64,000 nt of DNA from contig NC_080546.1 in the NCBI RefSeq assembly GCF_028640845.1, positions 74,210,551-74,274,550 on the forward strand, given 5' to 3'. A program made the translations under genes and the position numbers. Source of the DNA: Ahaetulla prasina. Lineage: Eukaryota; Chordata; Lepidosauria; Squamata; Colubridae. Each line of letters begins with the position of its first letter. Position 1 is the first letter of the stretch. Below, piece after piece: positions 10,824-21,498 of this stretch. A model generated the notes under the pieces. It was not told the DNA's origin. It saw nothing but the letters and a program-made list of their open reading frames with translations, and searched no databases.

Positions 10824-11375
10824 TGTTCTGTTTCCCTTCCCCCAATACTCCCAGCAAAGAGTCAGTCAGAGGCCTCCTTTTCTGATTTATTTACATATAT
10901 ATAAATGTCCTGGCTACGTCTACCCACGGGCCTGCCAAGTTTCTGGAGATAACAAGGAAATTACAGATAAGGCCAGAATTACTCATGAATATATTCTTCC
11001 CTCCGTTGATACAGATTGCCCGCCCAAATTCATTACTTTGTCCAAGACAAAAAACCAGGAAGTCCCGCCTCCTATTTATAGTCTCTGCAGATGTCACTGC
11101 ATGACAATTATGACTTGGCTTTGTCCCAACTCTTCCGCTGCTGCGCACGTCGATCACGTCTTCGTAATCTTGCATCACTCCAAAACTGTTCTTGGGGCGT
11201 TGCCAAATCAGAAGAAGGCTCGGGAGAATCAGGCCTTGCCGGCCCCTCCTCCTCCCTTTGAGTGGGTGCCAGGGAGGGAGAGGGCTCAAGAGAAGCAGGG
11301 CTTGCCAGGTCTTCTCCCTCACTTTCTGAATCATCCGAGTCCAGGAGTCTGGGTCCAGGAACCTGGGTCACAACA
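10824..11375 (-). mobile_element. Solo LTR of the chromodomain Gypsy family
   Basis: The 552-bp unit on the minus strand begins TGTTGTGACCC and ends GAACA. It matches the LTRs of the full-length element at 25459-30879 but is clearly more diverged. A perfect 5-bp target duplication, GGCAC, is at 10819-10823 and 11376-11380. It contains the same TATA region (CCTATTTATAG on the plus strand, near 11070) and the TTTGTCCAAGAC start-site block near 11039-11050. It is inserted in the RT of the L2 LINE. Confidence 0.9.
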
Positions 11376-11380
11376 GGCAC

Positions 11381-11985
11381 CTGGAGGAAGCTGTCTATCT
11401 AGACCCGTTCCAGTCCGGCTTCCGACCCGGTTACAGCACGGAGACGGCTTTGGTCGCGTTGGTGGATGACCTCTGGAGGGACAGGGACAGGGGTTGTTCC
11501 TCTGCCTTGGTCCTATTAGACCTCTCAGCGGCTTTTGATACCATCGACCATGGTATCTTGCTGCGCCGGTTGGAGGGTTGGGAGTGGGAGGCACCGTTTA
11601 TCGGTGGTTCTCCTCCTATCTCTCCGACCGGTCGCAGACGGTGTTGACAGGGGGGCAGAGGTCGTCCTCGAGGTGCCTCACTTGTGGGGTACCGCAGGGG
11701 TCGATTCTCTCGCCTACCCTGTTCAACATCTATATGAAGCCGCTGGGTGAGGTCATCAGTGGTTTCGGGGTGAGTTATCATCTGTACGCTGATGATACTC
11801 AGCTGTACTTTTCCACCCCGGACCACCCCAATGAAGCGGTCAAAGTGCTGTCCCGGTGCCTGGAAGCCAGACGGGTCTGGATGGGGAGAAACAGACTCAA
11901 GCTCAATCCTCCAAGACGGAGTGGCTGTGGATGCCGGCATTGGTACAGTCAGCTGCATCCGCAGCTGACTGTTGGGGCGAGTTAG
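11381..11985 (+). pseudogene. L2 reverse transcriptase, catalytic part
   Basis: It covers RT motifs from FQSGFRPGYSTETAL through DLSAAFDTIDH and GVPQGSILSP to YADDTQLYF. The two aspartates of YADD and the aspartate of the AAFDT motif are present. At least one frameshift separates the FDTIDH segment from the PQGS/YADD segment, near 11575. It is decayed and non-functional as read. Confidence 0.8.
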
Positions 11986-12778
11986 TGGCCACAAAGGAGG
12001 TGGTTCGCAACTTGGGCGCCTCCTGGATGGTCGGCTGTCCTTTGATGAACATCTGGCGGCCGTCACCAGGAGGGCCTTTACCAAGTTCGCTTGGTTCGCC
12101 AGTTGCGCCCCTTCCTTGACCGGGATGCCTTATGCACGGTCACCACGCCTGGTTACGCCTCGCTGGATTATTGCAATGTTTCTACATGGGGCTGCCTTGA
12201 GGTGCACCCGGAGGCTGCAGTTGGTCCAGAATGCAGCTGCGCAGTGGTAACGGGAGCCATTCGTGGCTCCCATGTAACACCACTGCCCGTAGTCTGCACT
12301 GGCTTCCTGTAGTCTTCGGTGCGCTCAAGATTCTGGTTACCACCTTTAAAGCGCCCATGGCTTAGGACCCGGTACTTACGAGCCCGCCTGCTGCTACCTT
12401 ATGCCTCCCACGACCAGACGCTCACAGAGAGGGCCTTCTCAGGGTGCCGCCGCCAAACAATGTCGGCTGGCGGCCCCAGGAGTAGGGCCTTCTGTGGGAG
12501 CACCAACACTCTGGAACGAACTCCCCTGGCTTACGCCAAGTGCCTGATCTTCGGACCTTTCGTCGTGAGCTTAAAACATATTTATTCATTCAAGCAGGAC
12601 TGGCATAAATAGTTGCTTTTAAATTGGGGTTTTAATAATATTTTAAATTTTTAAATGTTTTAATTATCGGCCGCATAGTAATAGTTCATTTTAAATTCTT
12701 TTAATTGTACATATTCTGTGTTTTATTTTGGCTGTACACCGCCCTGAGTCCTTCGGGAGAAGGGCGGTATAGAAATTT

Positions 12779-12785
12779 AATAAAA

Positions 12786-12848
<63 letters not shown>

Positions 12849-12850
12849 AT
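12779..12850. repeat. (AAAT)n tail of the L2 copy
   Basis: About 70 bp of near-perfect AAAT/AAATA repeats directly follow the L2 3' end GGGCGGTATAGAAATTTAAT. Confidence 0.92.
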
Positions 12851-12894
12851 TTGTATAGGTAAAAGTCTGTAGAGTGGTGTTGAATGGTATGGGA

Positions 12895-13150
12895 GTAGGA
12901 ATGGATGTCCAGAGGAAAAATGCAGACTTCAGTAACGAGGAGCCCTACTCAGGTGACCCTGAGGACACAGATAAACCTCCAAGTGCTTCAATGACCCTCT
13001 AAATGGATGCAAATGACCAGCTGTCTGCAAGGAATATAAATCCTTCCATTCTCCACCACCCTGTCAGAGCTGAAGAAGCTTCCTAGATCAGAAGCAAAAC
13101 ATCTTCAAAAGAAAAAACAAGAAAGTCCAGTTGCCTCCTGAAAAAGCACC
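12895..13150 (+). repeat. PLE 3' fragment
   Basis: The CTACTCAGGTGACCCTGAGG, ACACAGATAAACCTCC, CAGCTGTCTGCAAGGA and GTCCAGTTGCCTCCTGAAAAAGC blocks match the 3' part of the PLE at 37920-38705. It contains a degenerate version of the hammerhead-like motif at about 13070-13103 (CTGAAGA, stem, then CAAAACATC in place of GAAACGTC). Confidence 0.65.
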
Positions 13151-14240
13151 TTTGGGGCATCCAGTTACACATTTTGGAGGTACCCAAGAGCTATTTCTCT
13201 TTAGTTGCAGAAGGACAAAAATATCAGGATGGAGAACTGTACTTTCGAGTTTTGGAGCATGAAAGTAAGATATCTAGCTGTGAGTGACTTGATAGAAACT
13301 TTACATAGTGAGCCAGGAAAAGTGAGAATTAAAGAGAATCAAGAAGGAATTATTGCTGCTAATGCAATGATGGTACCTGTGGCTAAGAAATCAAAGAACA
13401 GGAAATTGGACGGAAACAAGATTCAGTGTTATTGGGGAAAATATAAATAATAACAACAAATATTCATACTGGAATTCTTTATAAACAGCAAGAATTCATC
13501 CACATCCCTGAAAATTCATTCCTGAACCTGAACCTGAATTATAGATATTTTACACATAAACACTGAAAGTGAGTTTAGTAGAACATAATTGAACACCAGG
13601 AAATACGGAATTAGATGTTCAGAATTTGAATGCAGTTTGGAGGGTATGGAATGAACGATGGAAGATAAGAAAGTTTAGTTTCCAATTCTGTTTCATTTAG
13701 ACCCGTTATTTTTTTTTATTTAGTATTATTTAGTAATTCACTTCATTTAATATTATCCAAACTAAATGTTTGAATTAAGAAAATTAAGAAAAACTGTAAA
13801 TTTAACTCTCAATCATTTTTATTCCCCATTTGTTAAGCATTTGTGCTTGTCAGACAGTAGTAAATTCCTAGATACGATCTTACATAGCTGCTTTTATCAG
13901 TAGCAGTAAATGAAAGTGCTTTCTTTCTTGTAACAAATGATTCATTAGGGAATGTGCATTATTTGCTCCAGAGAATCTAACTCAAGTAAAGATTTTTTTT
14001 ATCTGAATGCAATATATTCTGATAATGATAGGTTGAAGAACTCTAATGGAATAACTCTAAAGAAACCCCACAGAACATCAGCAAAAAATGTAGGCTTTTT
14101 TATTAGAAAAATGTCTCTAATAAAACCTAAGAGATCTAAAGAAACTAGAAAGAAAACGAGAACATTTGCAACCATAAGAGAGAATCAAATAGTTCTTTAA
14201 TATTTTTAGACTATTGAATAGGAATTAAACAAATGGAGAA
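13151..14240. other. Intergenic DNA
   Basis: No recognisable family. Frames of about 80 codons (13205-13450, 13952-14200) have no domain motif or splice context and are most likely chance openings in AT-rich DNA. Confidence 0.35.
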
Positions 14241-14298
14241 CAAAATAGAGAAATGGGAAAATGGGAAGAGTAAAGAAGTTCACATGGAAATGAGGTAA

Positions 14299-14384
14299 TT
14301 AGAATAGAATAGAATAGAATAGAATAGAATAGAATAGAATAGAATAGAATAGAATAGAATAGAATAGAATAGAATAGAATAGAA
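14299..14384 (-). repeat. (AGAAT)n microsatellite, Snake1 tail
   Basis: About seventeen pentanucleotide units lie exactly at the 3' end of the antisense Snake1 copy. Confidence 0.95.
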
Positions 14385-14646
14385 TTTTTATTGGCCAAGT
14401 GTGATTGGACACACAAGGAATTTGTCTTGGTGCATATGCTCTCAGTGTACATAAAAGAAAAGATACGTTCATCAAGGTACAACATTTACAACACAATTGA
14501 TGGTCAATATATCAATATAAATCATAAGGATTGCCAGCAACAAGTTATAGTCATACAGTCATAAATGGAAAGAGATTGGTGATGGGAACTATGAGAAGAT
14601 TAATAGTAGTGCAGATTCAGTAAATAGTTTGACAGTGTTGATGGAA

Positions 14647-16329
14647 TTATTTGTTTAGCAGAATGATGGCCTTCGGGGAAAAAACTGTTCTTGTGTCTAA
14701 TTGTTCTGGTGTGCAGTGCTCTATATGTCGTTTTGAGGGTAGTAGTTGAAACAGTTTATGTCCAGGATGCGAGGGGTCTGTAAATATTTTCACGGCCCTC
14801 TTCTTGATTCGTGCAGTATACAGGTCCTCAATGGAAGGCAGGTTGGTAGCAATTATTTTTTCTGCAGTTCTAATTATCTTCTGAAATCTGTGTCTTTCTT
14901 GTTGGGTTGCAGAACCGAACCAGACAGTTATAGAGGTGCAAATGACAGACTCAATAATTCCTCTGTAAAACTGAATCAGCAGCTCCTTGGGCAGTTTGAG
15001 CTTACTGAGTTGGCGCAGAAAGAACATTCTTTGTTGTCCTTTTTTAATGATGTTTTTGATGTTAGCTGTCCATTTTAGATCTTGCGATATGATAGAACCT
15101 AGAAATTTGAAGGTTTCTACTGTTGATACTGTGTTGTCTAGTATTGTGAGAGGTGAAAGTATGGAAGGGTTTCTCCTAAAGTCTACCACCATTTCTACGG
15201 TTTTGAGTGTGTTCAGTTCCAGATTGTTTTGGTTGCACCACAAGGCTAGTAGTTCGACCTCTCGTCTATATGCAGATTTGTCATTGTCTCGAATGAGACC
15301 AATCACTGTTGTGTCATCTGCGAACTTCAGTAGCTTAACAGATGGATCATTGGAGATGCAGTCATTGGTATACAGAGAGAAGAGAAGTGGGGAGAGCACA
15401 CAGCCTTGGGGGGCCCCTGTGCTAATTGTACAGGTATTTGATGTGATTTTGCTTAGCTTCACCTGCAACTTCCTGTTTGTTAGGAAGCTTGTGATCCACT
15501 TACAAGTCTGTTCCAGTACCTGTAGCTGGTTTAGCTTAGTTAGAAGAATGTCTGGAATGATGGTATTGAATGCTGAACTAAAGTCTACAAAAAGGACCCT
15601 TGCATAGGTCTTTGGAGACTCAAGATGCTGTAGGGTGTAGTGCAGAGCCATATTAACAGCATCATCTGTTGATCTATTTGCTCGGTATGCAAATTGCAAG
15701 GGGTCTAACAGCGGATCCGTGATGGTTTTCAAGTAGGAAAGCACTAGTCTTTCAAAGGTTTTCATGACTACAGATGTTAAAGCAACTGGTCTGTAGTCAT
15801 TCAGTTCCTTGATGGTGGGCTTCTTCGGCACTGGGATGATGGTAGAGCGTTTGAAGCAAGAAGGAACATAACACATCTCTAGTGATTTATTGAAAATATG
15901 GGTGAAGATAGGGGCCAATTGGTCAGCACAGACTTTTAAGCAAGAAGGAGTTATCTTGTCTGGGCCTGGAGCTTTTCCTGGCTTTTGTCTGTGAAATATG
16001 TCCTGCATTTCTTTTTCTGTGATCACTAGGGGTTGTGAACCCAATGAAATGGGGTCAGTTGTAGGAGGCTTGGCTGTTGTTGGTGTCTCTGAGATAGGTG
16101 GCTGTAGTTTCCTTTCAAACCTGCAGTAAAACTCATTCAGGTCATCTGCCAGTTGTTGATTACCTTCAGCCTGGGAAGGAGGTTTGCCATAGCCGGTGAT
16201 ATTCTTAAGAGTTTTCCACATGTTTGCTAGTTCATTTGCTGAAAACTGATTCTTTAGCTTTTCAGAGTAGCTTCTTTTTGCTGCTCTGATCTCCCTTGTT
16301 AGTGCATTTCTGGCCTGATTGTACAGCAT
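14647..16329 (-). CDS. Non-LTR retrotransposon reverse transcriptase (560 aa, open)
   Basis: RNA-dependent DNA polymerase of the Snake1 LINE, the enzyme that copies the element's RNA at a nicked target. In order it shows a basic N-terminus (about residues 1-40), IIPVPKKP and LNDYRPVALTSVVMK (about 165-195), LQFAYRANRSTDDAVN (about 210-226), VDFSSAFNTIIP (about 245-256), GAPQGCVLSPLLFSLYTND (about 300-318) and the catalytic LLKFADDTTVIG (about 330-341). A thumb/C-terminal region with VWFGSA and a final FSPKAIILLNK follow. The frame is uninterrupted for 560 codons but lacks the endonuclease, which sits in another frame just upstream (16299-16844). The listed start is simply the first ATG after the frameshift. 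Confidence 0.88.
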   Translation of the reverse strand: MLYNQARNALTREIRAAKRSYSEKLKNQFSANELANMWKTLKNITGYGKPPSQAEGNQQLADDLNEFYCRFERKLQPPISETPTTAKPPTTDPISLGSQPLVITEKEMQDIFHRQKPGKAPGPDKITPSCLKVCADQLAPIFTHIFNKSLEMCYVPSCFKRSTIIPVPKKPTIKELNDYRPVALTSVVMKTFERLVLSYLKTITDPLLDPLQFAYRANRSTDDAVNMALHYTLQHLESPKTYARVLFVDFSSAFNTIIPDILLTKLNQLQVLEQTCKWITSFLTNRKLQVKLSKITSNTCTISTGAPQGCVLSPLLFSLYTNDCISNDPSVKLLKFADDTTVIGLIRDNDKSAYRREVELLALWCNQNNLELNTLKTVEMVVDFRRNPSILSPLTILDNTVSTVETFKFLGSIISQDLKWTANIKNIIKKGQQRMFFLRQLSKLKLPKELLIQFYRGIIESVICTSITVWFGSATQQERHRFQKIIRTAEKIIATNLPSIEDLYTARIKKRAVKIFTDPSHPGHKLFQLLPSKRHIEHCTPEQLDTRTVFSPKAIILLNK

Positions 16330-16844
16330 TTTATCACCTTTTCTGTAGGCTTCCTCTTTGGAATGTCGTAGCTGCTTAAGTTTAGGTGTTTGTTGTTACT
16401 GTATATTTGCAAGTTCCTTGTAGGTACACATAGGTCTTCACAGAAGCTGACATATGATGTTACAGTATCTGTGAGTTCATCCAGGTCTGCAGTGGTATCT
16501 TTAAAAATATTCCAATCAGTGCAGTCAAAACATGCCTGTAGCTTTAATTTTGATTCCTCCATCCAGGTCTTCACTGATTTAATTATTGGTTTTGTGGCTT
16601 TAAGTCTTTGCCTGTAAGCAGGTACAAGGTGAATCATGCAATGATCAGAGTGTCCTACAGCTGCACGTGGTAAAGACCGATAAGCATCTTTTAGTGTTGT
16701 GTAGCAATGGTCTAGAGTATTCTTGCCTCTGGTGGGACAATTGACATGCTGAAAGTATTTTGGTAGCTCTTTCCTTAAGTTTGCCTTGTTTAGATCTCCC
16801 AAAACAATGGCCAGTGAATCAGGGTGTTTGGCTTCAGCCTCCAT
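16299..16844 (-). pseudogene. LINE endonuclease C-terminal half (frameshifted from the RT)
   Basis: The frame contains LAIVLGDLN and the SDH motif (AVGHSDHCMIHLVP), the D-x-N and S-D-H catalytic signatures of the apurinic-endonuclease-like domain of LINEs. A linker with WMEE and W..F follows. The N-terminal half of the domain is absent because the copy is 5'-truncated near 16885. The frame overlaps the RT frame in a different register. The RT register already carries sensible linker sequence from about 16390, so one small indel near 16385-16400 explains the break. Confidence 0.78.
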
Positions 16845-16885
16845 GATTTGGTCAGCTAGAGTTCGTAATGCCTTGTTTACACAGA

Positions 16886-18078
16886 TATATATTTAAGATA
16901 GATATACTGTCATCTCTGGTAACTTTTAATGGATTTTGCTGATTAAGATAAAATGACAAAGTTGTAAGGACCTTTTTTATAGATAAGAGATGGGATATGA
17001 GAAGAGAATATCATTTGTTCTGTTTTAAGTGAAAGTAATAATTTACTAAAATTGTTTATATTGTTGTGATGAACTGGAAGGCATTTTTTATATATTCCTT
17101 TTTCTCCTTTACCATATTCTTATTTTTCTTTCTTTTCTATTTTCATTTGTGTTTTTTTTCTTTCCTGCACTTTCTATTTTTTTTTATTCCTTTAATATTT
17201 TTAGTTTATATTAGTTTTTATCTTTTAAATATGTAATTTTAAAATAACAATACTATTAAAAAATTAAGATCACAGTATTGAGGCAAAAATCCCAAAGCAT
17301 AAATTCAGACTAGATGAACATCACGGTGTAATTTTTATAACTATTTAGGTTTCTTTTGATAGTGTTATGAATATTATATACACACTAGATCTCTTAAGAA
17401 TTTTTTTGTTCTTGATGGCAAACAAGGTAATCAATTTCACATGTTTTAAAATAAAAACTTACCCTTTCTTATTTTCTTAATTAAGATATGGGACTGACTT
17501 AATATAGAAATAGTTGACTGAGAATATTAAGTAATACCAGGCATCTGCAAAAGACTTATTCTTTTTTTTCTTAAGGGCAACACTAGTAGATAGCCTACAT
17601 ACTCTATAATTGTTGGTAAGTTTATTATTATTAAGATTCTTTCTTTTTCAAAAGACAGAATCCCCATTTATATTCCAAGTCCAGTACTGTTTTCAGGAAC
17701 TAAAGAAAATTTCAAGTTAATCATTTTAACATCTTTATCCAGCTGGATTTGAATGCAATTACAAGTAATAAATTTACACCTAAGTTCTGAGAAGTAAATG
17801 TGATGTTCACCCTATTTCACGTTCTCTCCTTAGAAGTATAGGATCTTAAATTGGTAAACTGCAGGTGTAAATTCTTGGGCAAATTTTCAAGAAAACACCT
17901 TTAATTTTTGGCATTATTCATATGGCAGTATCCACTTGAAGATTTTTTTAATATAATGTTTTATTGCCCTGTTTTAAATTTAACCCATATAAAGTTTTTA
18001 TTGGACAGGAAGAATATTTAGATTTTTCCCCCCAGTGCGAATAAGAATAGAATATGATTGCTTGGAAGGTTAGCTTTT
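16886..18078. other. Intergenic AT-rich DNA
   Basis: No gene or repeat family recognised. There are several T-rich tracts (17090-17215). Confidence 0.35.
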
Positions 18079-18079
18079 A

Positions 18080-18500
18080 TCGCATTGTTCTCACCATTAG
18101 GAAATTTCTCCTTAGTTATAGGGCGCTTCCCTCCTTAATTAGTTTCCATCCATTGTTTCTTGTCTTGTCTTCTGGTGTCTTCGGTGTTGGAGCATTCACA
18201 ACTTCTGGAGACAATTCCACTGACTAATTGTTCTAACAGCAGGACTTCAGAATAGGTTGACTCCCTCTTCTTTGTGGCAACCCCTTAGATATTGAAACAC
18301 TGCTATCATGTCACCCCTAGTTCTTCTTTTCATTAAACTAGACATACCCAGTTGCTGGAATTGAGTATACCTAGTTTATGTGTTTTAGCTTCAGTCCCTA
18401 ATCATCTTTGATACTCTTCTCTGTACTCTTTCTAGAGTCTCAACATCTTTTTTACACTGTGGCGACCAAAACTGGATGCAATAATTCCAATGTCATAAAT
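18080..18500 (-). mobile_element. CR1 LINE 3' fragment
   Basis: The antisense strand encodes CR1 ORF2 C-terminal pieces (R-V-Q-R-R, GCHKE-like, LRRNF) and matches the nested piece at 5988-6345 over the CTAGGGGTGACATGATAGCA block. The frame is broken and the 3' UTR is mostly missing. Confidence 0.75.
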
Positions 18501-18584
18501 GACTAAGGATGAAACATGAATGAATAAGTGTGGCAATGAATAAGGATGAAACAAATAGCAATAGTACTTATTTTATTTTTTTAT

Positions 18585-18847
18585 TTTATTTTATTTGCAC
18601 TTATATCCCGCCCTTCTCCAAAGACTCAGGGCGGCTTACACTATGTTAAGCAATAGTCTTCATCCATTTGTATATTATATACAAAGTCAACTTATTGCCC
18701 CCAACAATCTGGGTCCTCATTTTACCTACCTTATAAAGGATGGAAGGCTGAGTCAACCTTGGGCCTGGTGGGGCTTGAACCTGCAGTAATTGCAAGCAGC
18801 TGCTGTTAATAACAGACTGTCTTACCAGTCTGAGTCACCAGAGGCCC
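18585..18847 (-). repeat. tRNA-derived SINE2
   Basis: The antisense strand reads as a tRNA-like head (GGGCCTCTGGTGACTCAGAC near 18826-18845, GGTTCAAGCCCC B-box), a body with CCTTCCATCCTTTATAAGG, and a 3' end AAGCCGCCCTGAGTCTTTGG...GGGCGGGATATAA. The 3' end resembles the L2 3' terminus of this genome, consistent with L2-dependent mobilisation (inference). Other copies are at 24180, 46940 and 61921. Confidence 0.85.
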
Positions 18848-18849
18848 TT

Positions 18850-19062
18850 AGACTTATATACCGCTTTACAGTCCTTTACAGCCCTCTCTAAGCGGTTTAT
18901 AGAGTCAGCATATTGTCCCAACAATCTGGATCTTCATTTTACCGACCTTGGAAGGATGGAAGGCTGAGTCAACCTTAAACCTTTGAGAATTGAACTGCTG
19001 GCAGTTGGCAGAATTAGCTTGCAATACTGCATTCTAACCACTGTGCCACCTTGGCGCAGAAT
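18850..19062 (-). repeat. tRNA-derived SINE3
   Basis: The antisense strand begins GCCAAGGTGGCACAGTGGTTAG and has AATGCAGTATTGCAAGC and the shared ACTCAGCCTTCCATCC block. It ends in AGAGAGGGCTGTAAAGG...GCGGTATATAAG. The same family is seen, interrupted, at 55592-56885. Confidence 0.8.
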
Positions 19063-19840
19063 CTACACCTACAAAGAATGTGTGAATTGTTAAGAAGAAA
19101 AGGAAAATTGAGAAAGGCATGGTTGGATGGAATTGATGAGATCCGGAAAGGGAAAAAGATGAGAAACTGAAGAACAAAATATATCATATGTAGCATCTTG
19201 ATTGAAGCAATCATGCTTTACAATGATAGAAAGGAATGGAGAGGTAACTTGAGTGATGCCAATTGATAATTTCTTTGTCTTTCAGTTTTTTACTTATTTT
19301 CTATATTTTGCATAATAATGTTTACCTGAAAGATTTATATACATTTTTACTGTAGGTGTTCCACAAGATATTATTTTTGTTAAGAAATCATTCTGTGTTT
19401 ATTCAGTGCTAAGTGGAGAAAAAGTAAAAACTGTCTCATTTTTTTAGCATGAAAAATAATGTACACATAATTTAAATTACTTGTTGCTTATACTGGACAA
19501 AAATAAATTAATAAAAATAATAACATGCTAATAGTGAGTTGTAGCCTAATAATTTGCAATACAAATTAACAAAAGCTTTTGTTGTTCTTACTGTGATATT
19601 TTAATATGACTATATCTGTGAAAGTTGTTGATTTTTTATATATTAGCATGTCAACAGTTCCATCTCCATTATATAAATATTTATACATTATAAGTTTTAT
19701 TCAATTCTCCAGGTTGTGGAATGTTTAATGTGGCAAACAACTTAAAGCAATATAAAACGCACAAGCAGTATTAAAGCATGAAAATCCAAATTAAACATTT
19801 AAAATATATACATGTTATTAGGTCAGAAGAGAGGCAGTTT
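19063..19840. other. Intergenic AT-rich DNA
   Basis: Nothing recognised. Confidence 0.35.
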
Positions 19841-20045
19841 TGTTTAGTAATTAAGGCATCATGTTAAAAACCAGGAGACCAAGAATTATAGTCCTACCTT
19901 AGGCACGAAGCCAATTGGGTGACCTTGGGCCAGTCATTCCCTCTCTCTCAGCCGTGAAAGTGAGGCAATGGTAAAACTGAAAATCTTGCCACGACAATGG
20001 CAATGACTTGCCCAAGCAATCATAGGAGTCAAGATTTATTTGAAG
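19841..20045 (+). repeat. Sauria-type SINE (tRNA-derived)
   Basis: The copy shows TTAGTAATTAAGGC, AAACCAGGAGACC, CTTAGGCACGAAGCC and GGTGACCTTGGGCCAGTCA, the body typical of squamate Sauria-like SINEs. A related copy is at 63505-63695. The family name is from recognition only. Confidence 0.6.
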
Positions 20046-20049
20046 TAAT

Positions 20050-20093
<44 letters not shown>
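20050..20093. repeat. (CA)n(GA)n microsatellite
   Basis: About nine CA units are followed by about thirteen GA units. Confidence 0.95.
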
Positions 20094-20095
<2 letters not shown>

Positions 20096-20267
20096 ACACA
20101 AAGTCGCTGAAGACCTTTTGGATGAGATTGTCATGACTGCATGAGAAGAAATACAATTTCCATGACAGCGTTTCCAAAGCTTCAGAGTTCTCTCTTTCCA
20201 TAACAGTACATAACAAACTCTATTTCATCATAAAATATCAATTTATGTGTAATGAAACTGTGTCATC

Positions 20268-20573
20268 CAGTGGTGGGTTTCAAAATTTTTACTACCGGTT
20301 CTGTGGGTGTGGCTTGGTGGGCATGGCATGGCTTAGTGGCATGGTTTGGTGGGCGTGGCAGGGGAAGGATACTGTAAAATCTCCATTCCCTCCCCAATCC
20401 AAGGGAAGGTTACTGCAAAATCTCCATTTCCTCCCGATCACCTGGGAATTGGGAGGCAGAAAATAGATGGGGGTGGGGGCAGTCAGAACTTTTACTACCG
20501 GTTCTCCGAACTACTTAAAATTTCCGCTACCGATTCTCCAGAACTGGTCAGAACCTGCTGAAATCAACCTCTG
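20268..20573. mobile_element. hAT-type MITE (family A)
   Basis: Starts CAGTGGTGGGTTTCA and ends AATCAACCTCTG. A perfect 8-bp target duplication, GTGTCATC, lies at 20260-20267 and 20574-20581, which confirms hAT-style insertion. The interior is a non-coding GGGCGTGGC-rich repeat with two copies of an AAGG-TACTG-AAAATC-CC block. Confidence 0.92.
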
Positions 20574-20581
20574 GTGTCATC

Positions 20582-21045
20582 CATATTATCCAAGTCTGGA
20601 ATAAGAAAGATATGTAGTAAGTATTAGGCCAAGACTTCTATGTCAGTTGGTGGCATCACTGAATTGCCTTCATCACATACCAAAAATTCCCCAGTGGCAG
20701 TTCAGGACTTCTTTTTTAATCCCTGTTCATGAGCAGAAGTGGTACATAATAAGACTATTCTGTGCTTATTGCAGGGTTAACAGAAATTAACCTGAAATCA
20801 TCTCTACGCAAAATGTATTACAGCTTACTGCTGTATGAGGAGTTTCTATAATCTTAGATTGTAACATTACCATCTTAACTTGTTTAGTTTAAATGTGTTA
20901 ATTGCATCTGTGTATAATTCCAGAGAGAATACCGCCATGTTTTTGAGTGCACATATGTGCACATATGCACATGCAGTAGTTTTTAAAAGTTTGTGCCCAT
21001 TTTTGGATTGTCTGTATTGCTGTGTAAATATGTCCTAAAACAAGA
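20582..21045. other. Intergenic DNA
   Basis: No family recognised. Confidence 0.35.
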
Positions 21046-21049
21046 TGTA

Positions 21050-21494
21050 TGTCAGAGTTCCAAGGAATATCCCCAACAAAATAAAGCTCTGAGGCTTGAG
21101 GTTCCTCAAAGTTCCAATTTATTAGAGATGTCATGTTGGCACAGCTGGAAAAACCCGAAACTGAAAGCTTCCAAGTTTTCCACACCCAGTTGACAGTTCA
21201 CAGTCCTGCCCCACACCCACAAGTTCATCACATTGTCCAATCAACTCTTCACACTCAATTGGATACAGTCTTCAGGCAGTCTACATCAGATGCAGGCAAA
21301 AGTCCTTGAATACGGAATGTTGTTATGACTAACTTTCTACTGCTCCAAAAACAACCCCCTCCCAACTTCCCCAGCTAAAATATGTGGCAGTTAAGAAGCA
21401 AAAAGAAAATTGCCTTCCAAAATTGACAATGTATTCTTACCCAGCTTCTAAAAATAGATAAAAAGAACTTAAACAAAGGCATAAAAAAACTACA
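21050..21494 (-). mobile_element. Putative solo LTR, unassigned family
   Basis: On the minus strand the segment begins TGTAGTTTTT and ends GGAACTCTGACA. A 4-bp repeat, TGTA, sits at 21046-21049 and 21495-21498. The antisense strand has TAATAAATTGG (21118-21128) about 70 bp before the end, as in an R-U5 region. The left part resembles LTR ends I associate with squamate LTR elements. There is no internal region, so the call is tentative. Confidence 0.45.
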
Positions 21495-21498
21495 TGTA

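Larger units (their letters stand above)
9812..12850 (+). mobile_element. L2-clade LINE, 5'-truncated, split by a solo LTR
   Basis: It starts in the endonuclease C-terminus (EPLSWSDHFLLRLDF). The RT follows: NYRPVSNLRFLAK, FQSGFRPGYSTETAL, LLDLSAAFDTIDH, GVPQGSILSPTLFN and the catalytic LYADDTQLYF near 11785-11815. The NELP-type C-terminal region is near 12510. The 3' UTR ends ACCGCCCTGAGTCCTTCGGG plus an (AAATA/AAAT)n tail. Several frameshifts make it non-autonomous. A solo LTR at 10824-11375 interrupts the RT. L2 fragments with the same 3' end lie at 34911, 35766 and 56068. The L2 assignment follows the motifs and is not database-checked. Confidence 0.82.
14299..16885 (-). mobile_element. 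Snake1-type LINE, longest copy
   Basis: On the minus strand this runs from the endonuclease C-terminus (about 16885) through a complete RT frame and 3' UTR to CACTTGGCCAATAAAAATTC and an (ATTCT)n tail at 14384-14299. It is 5'-truncated at about 2.6 kb. The 3' UTR contains the GTACACTGAGAGCATATGCACCAAGACAA-type block shared by all six copies. The RT is of the CR1/Rex-like type. The Snake1/L3 name is based on the pentanucleotide tail reported for this family in snakes. It has the longest open frame of any element in the window. Confidence 0.85.

Noticed and set aside
13205..13450. 81-codon charged frame
   Set aside because: No homology recognised, no splice signals, and codon use typical of AT-rich non-coding DNA.
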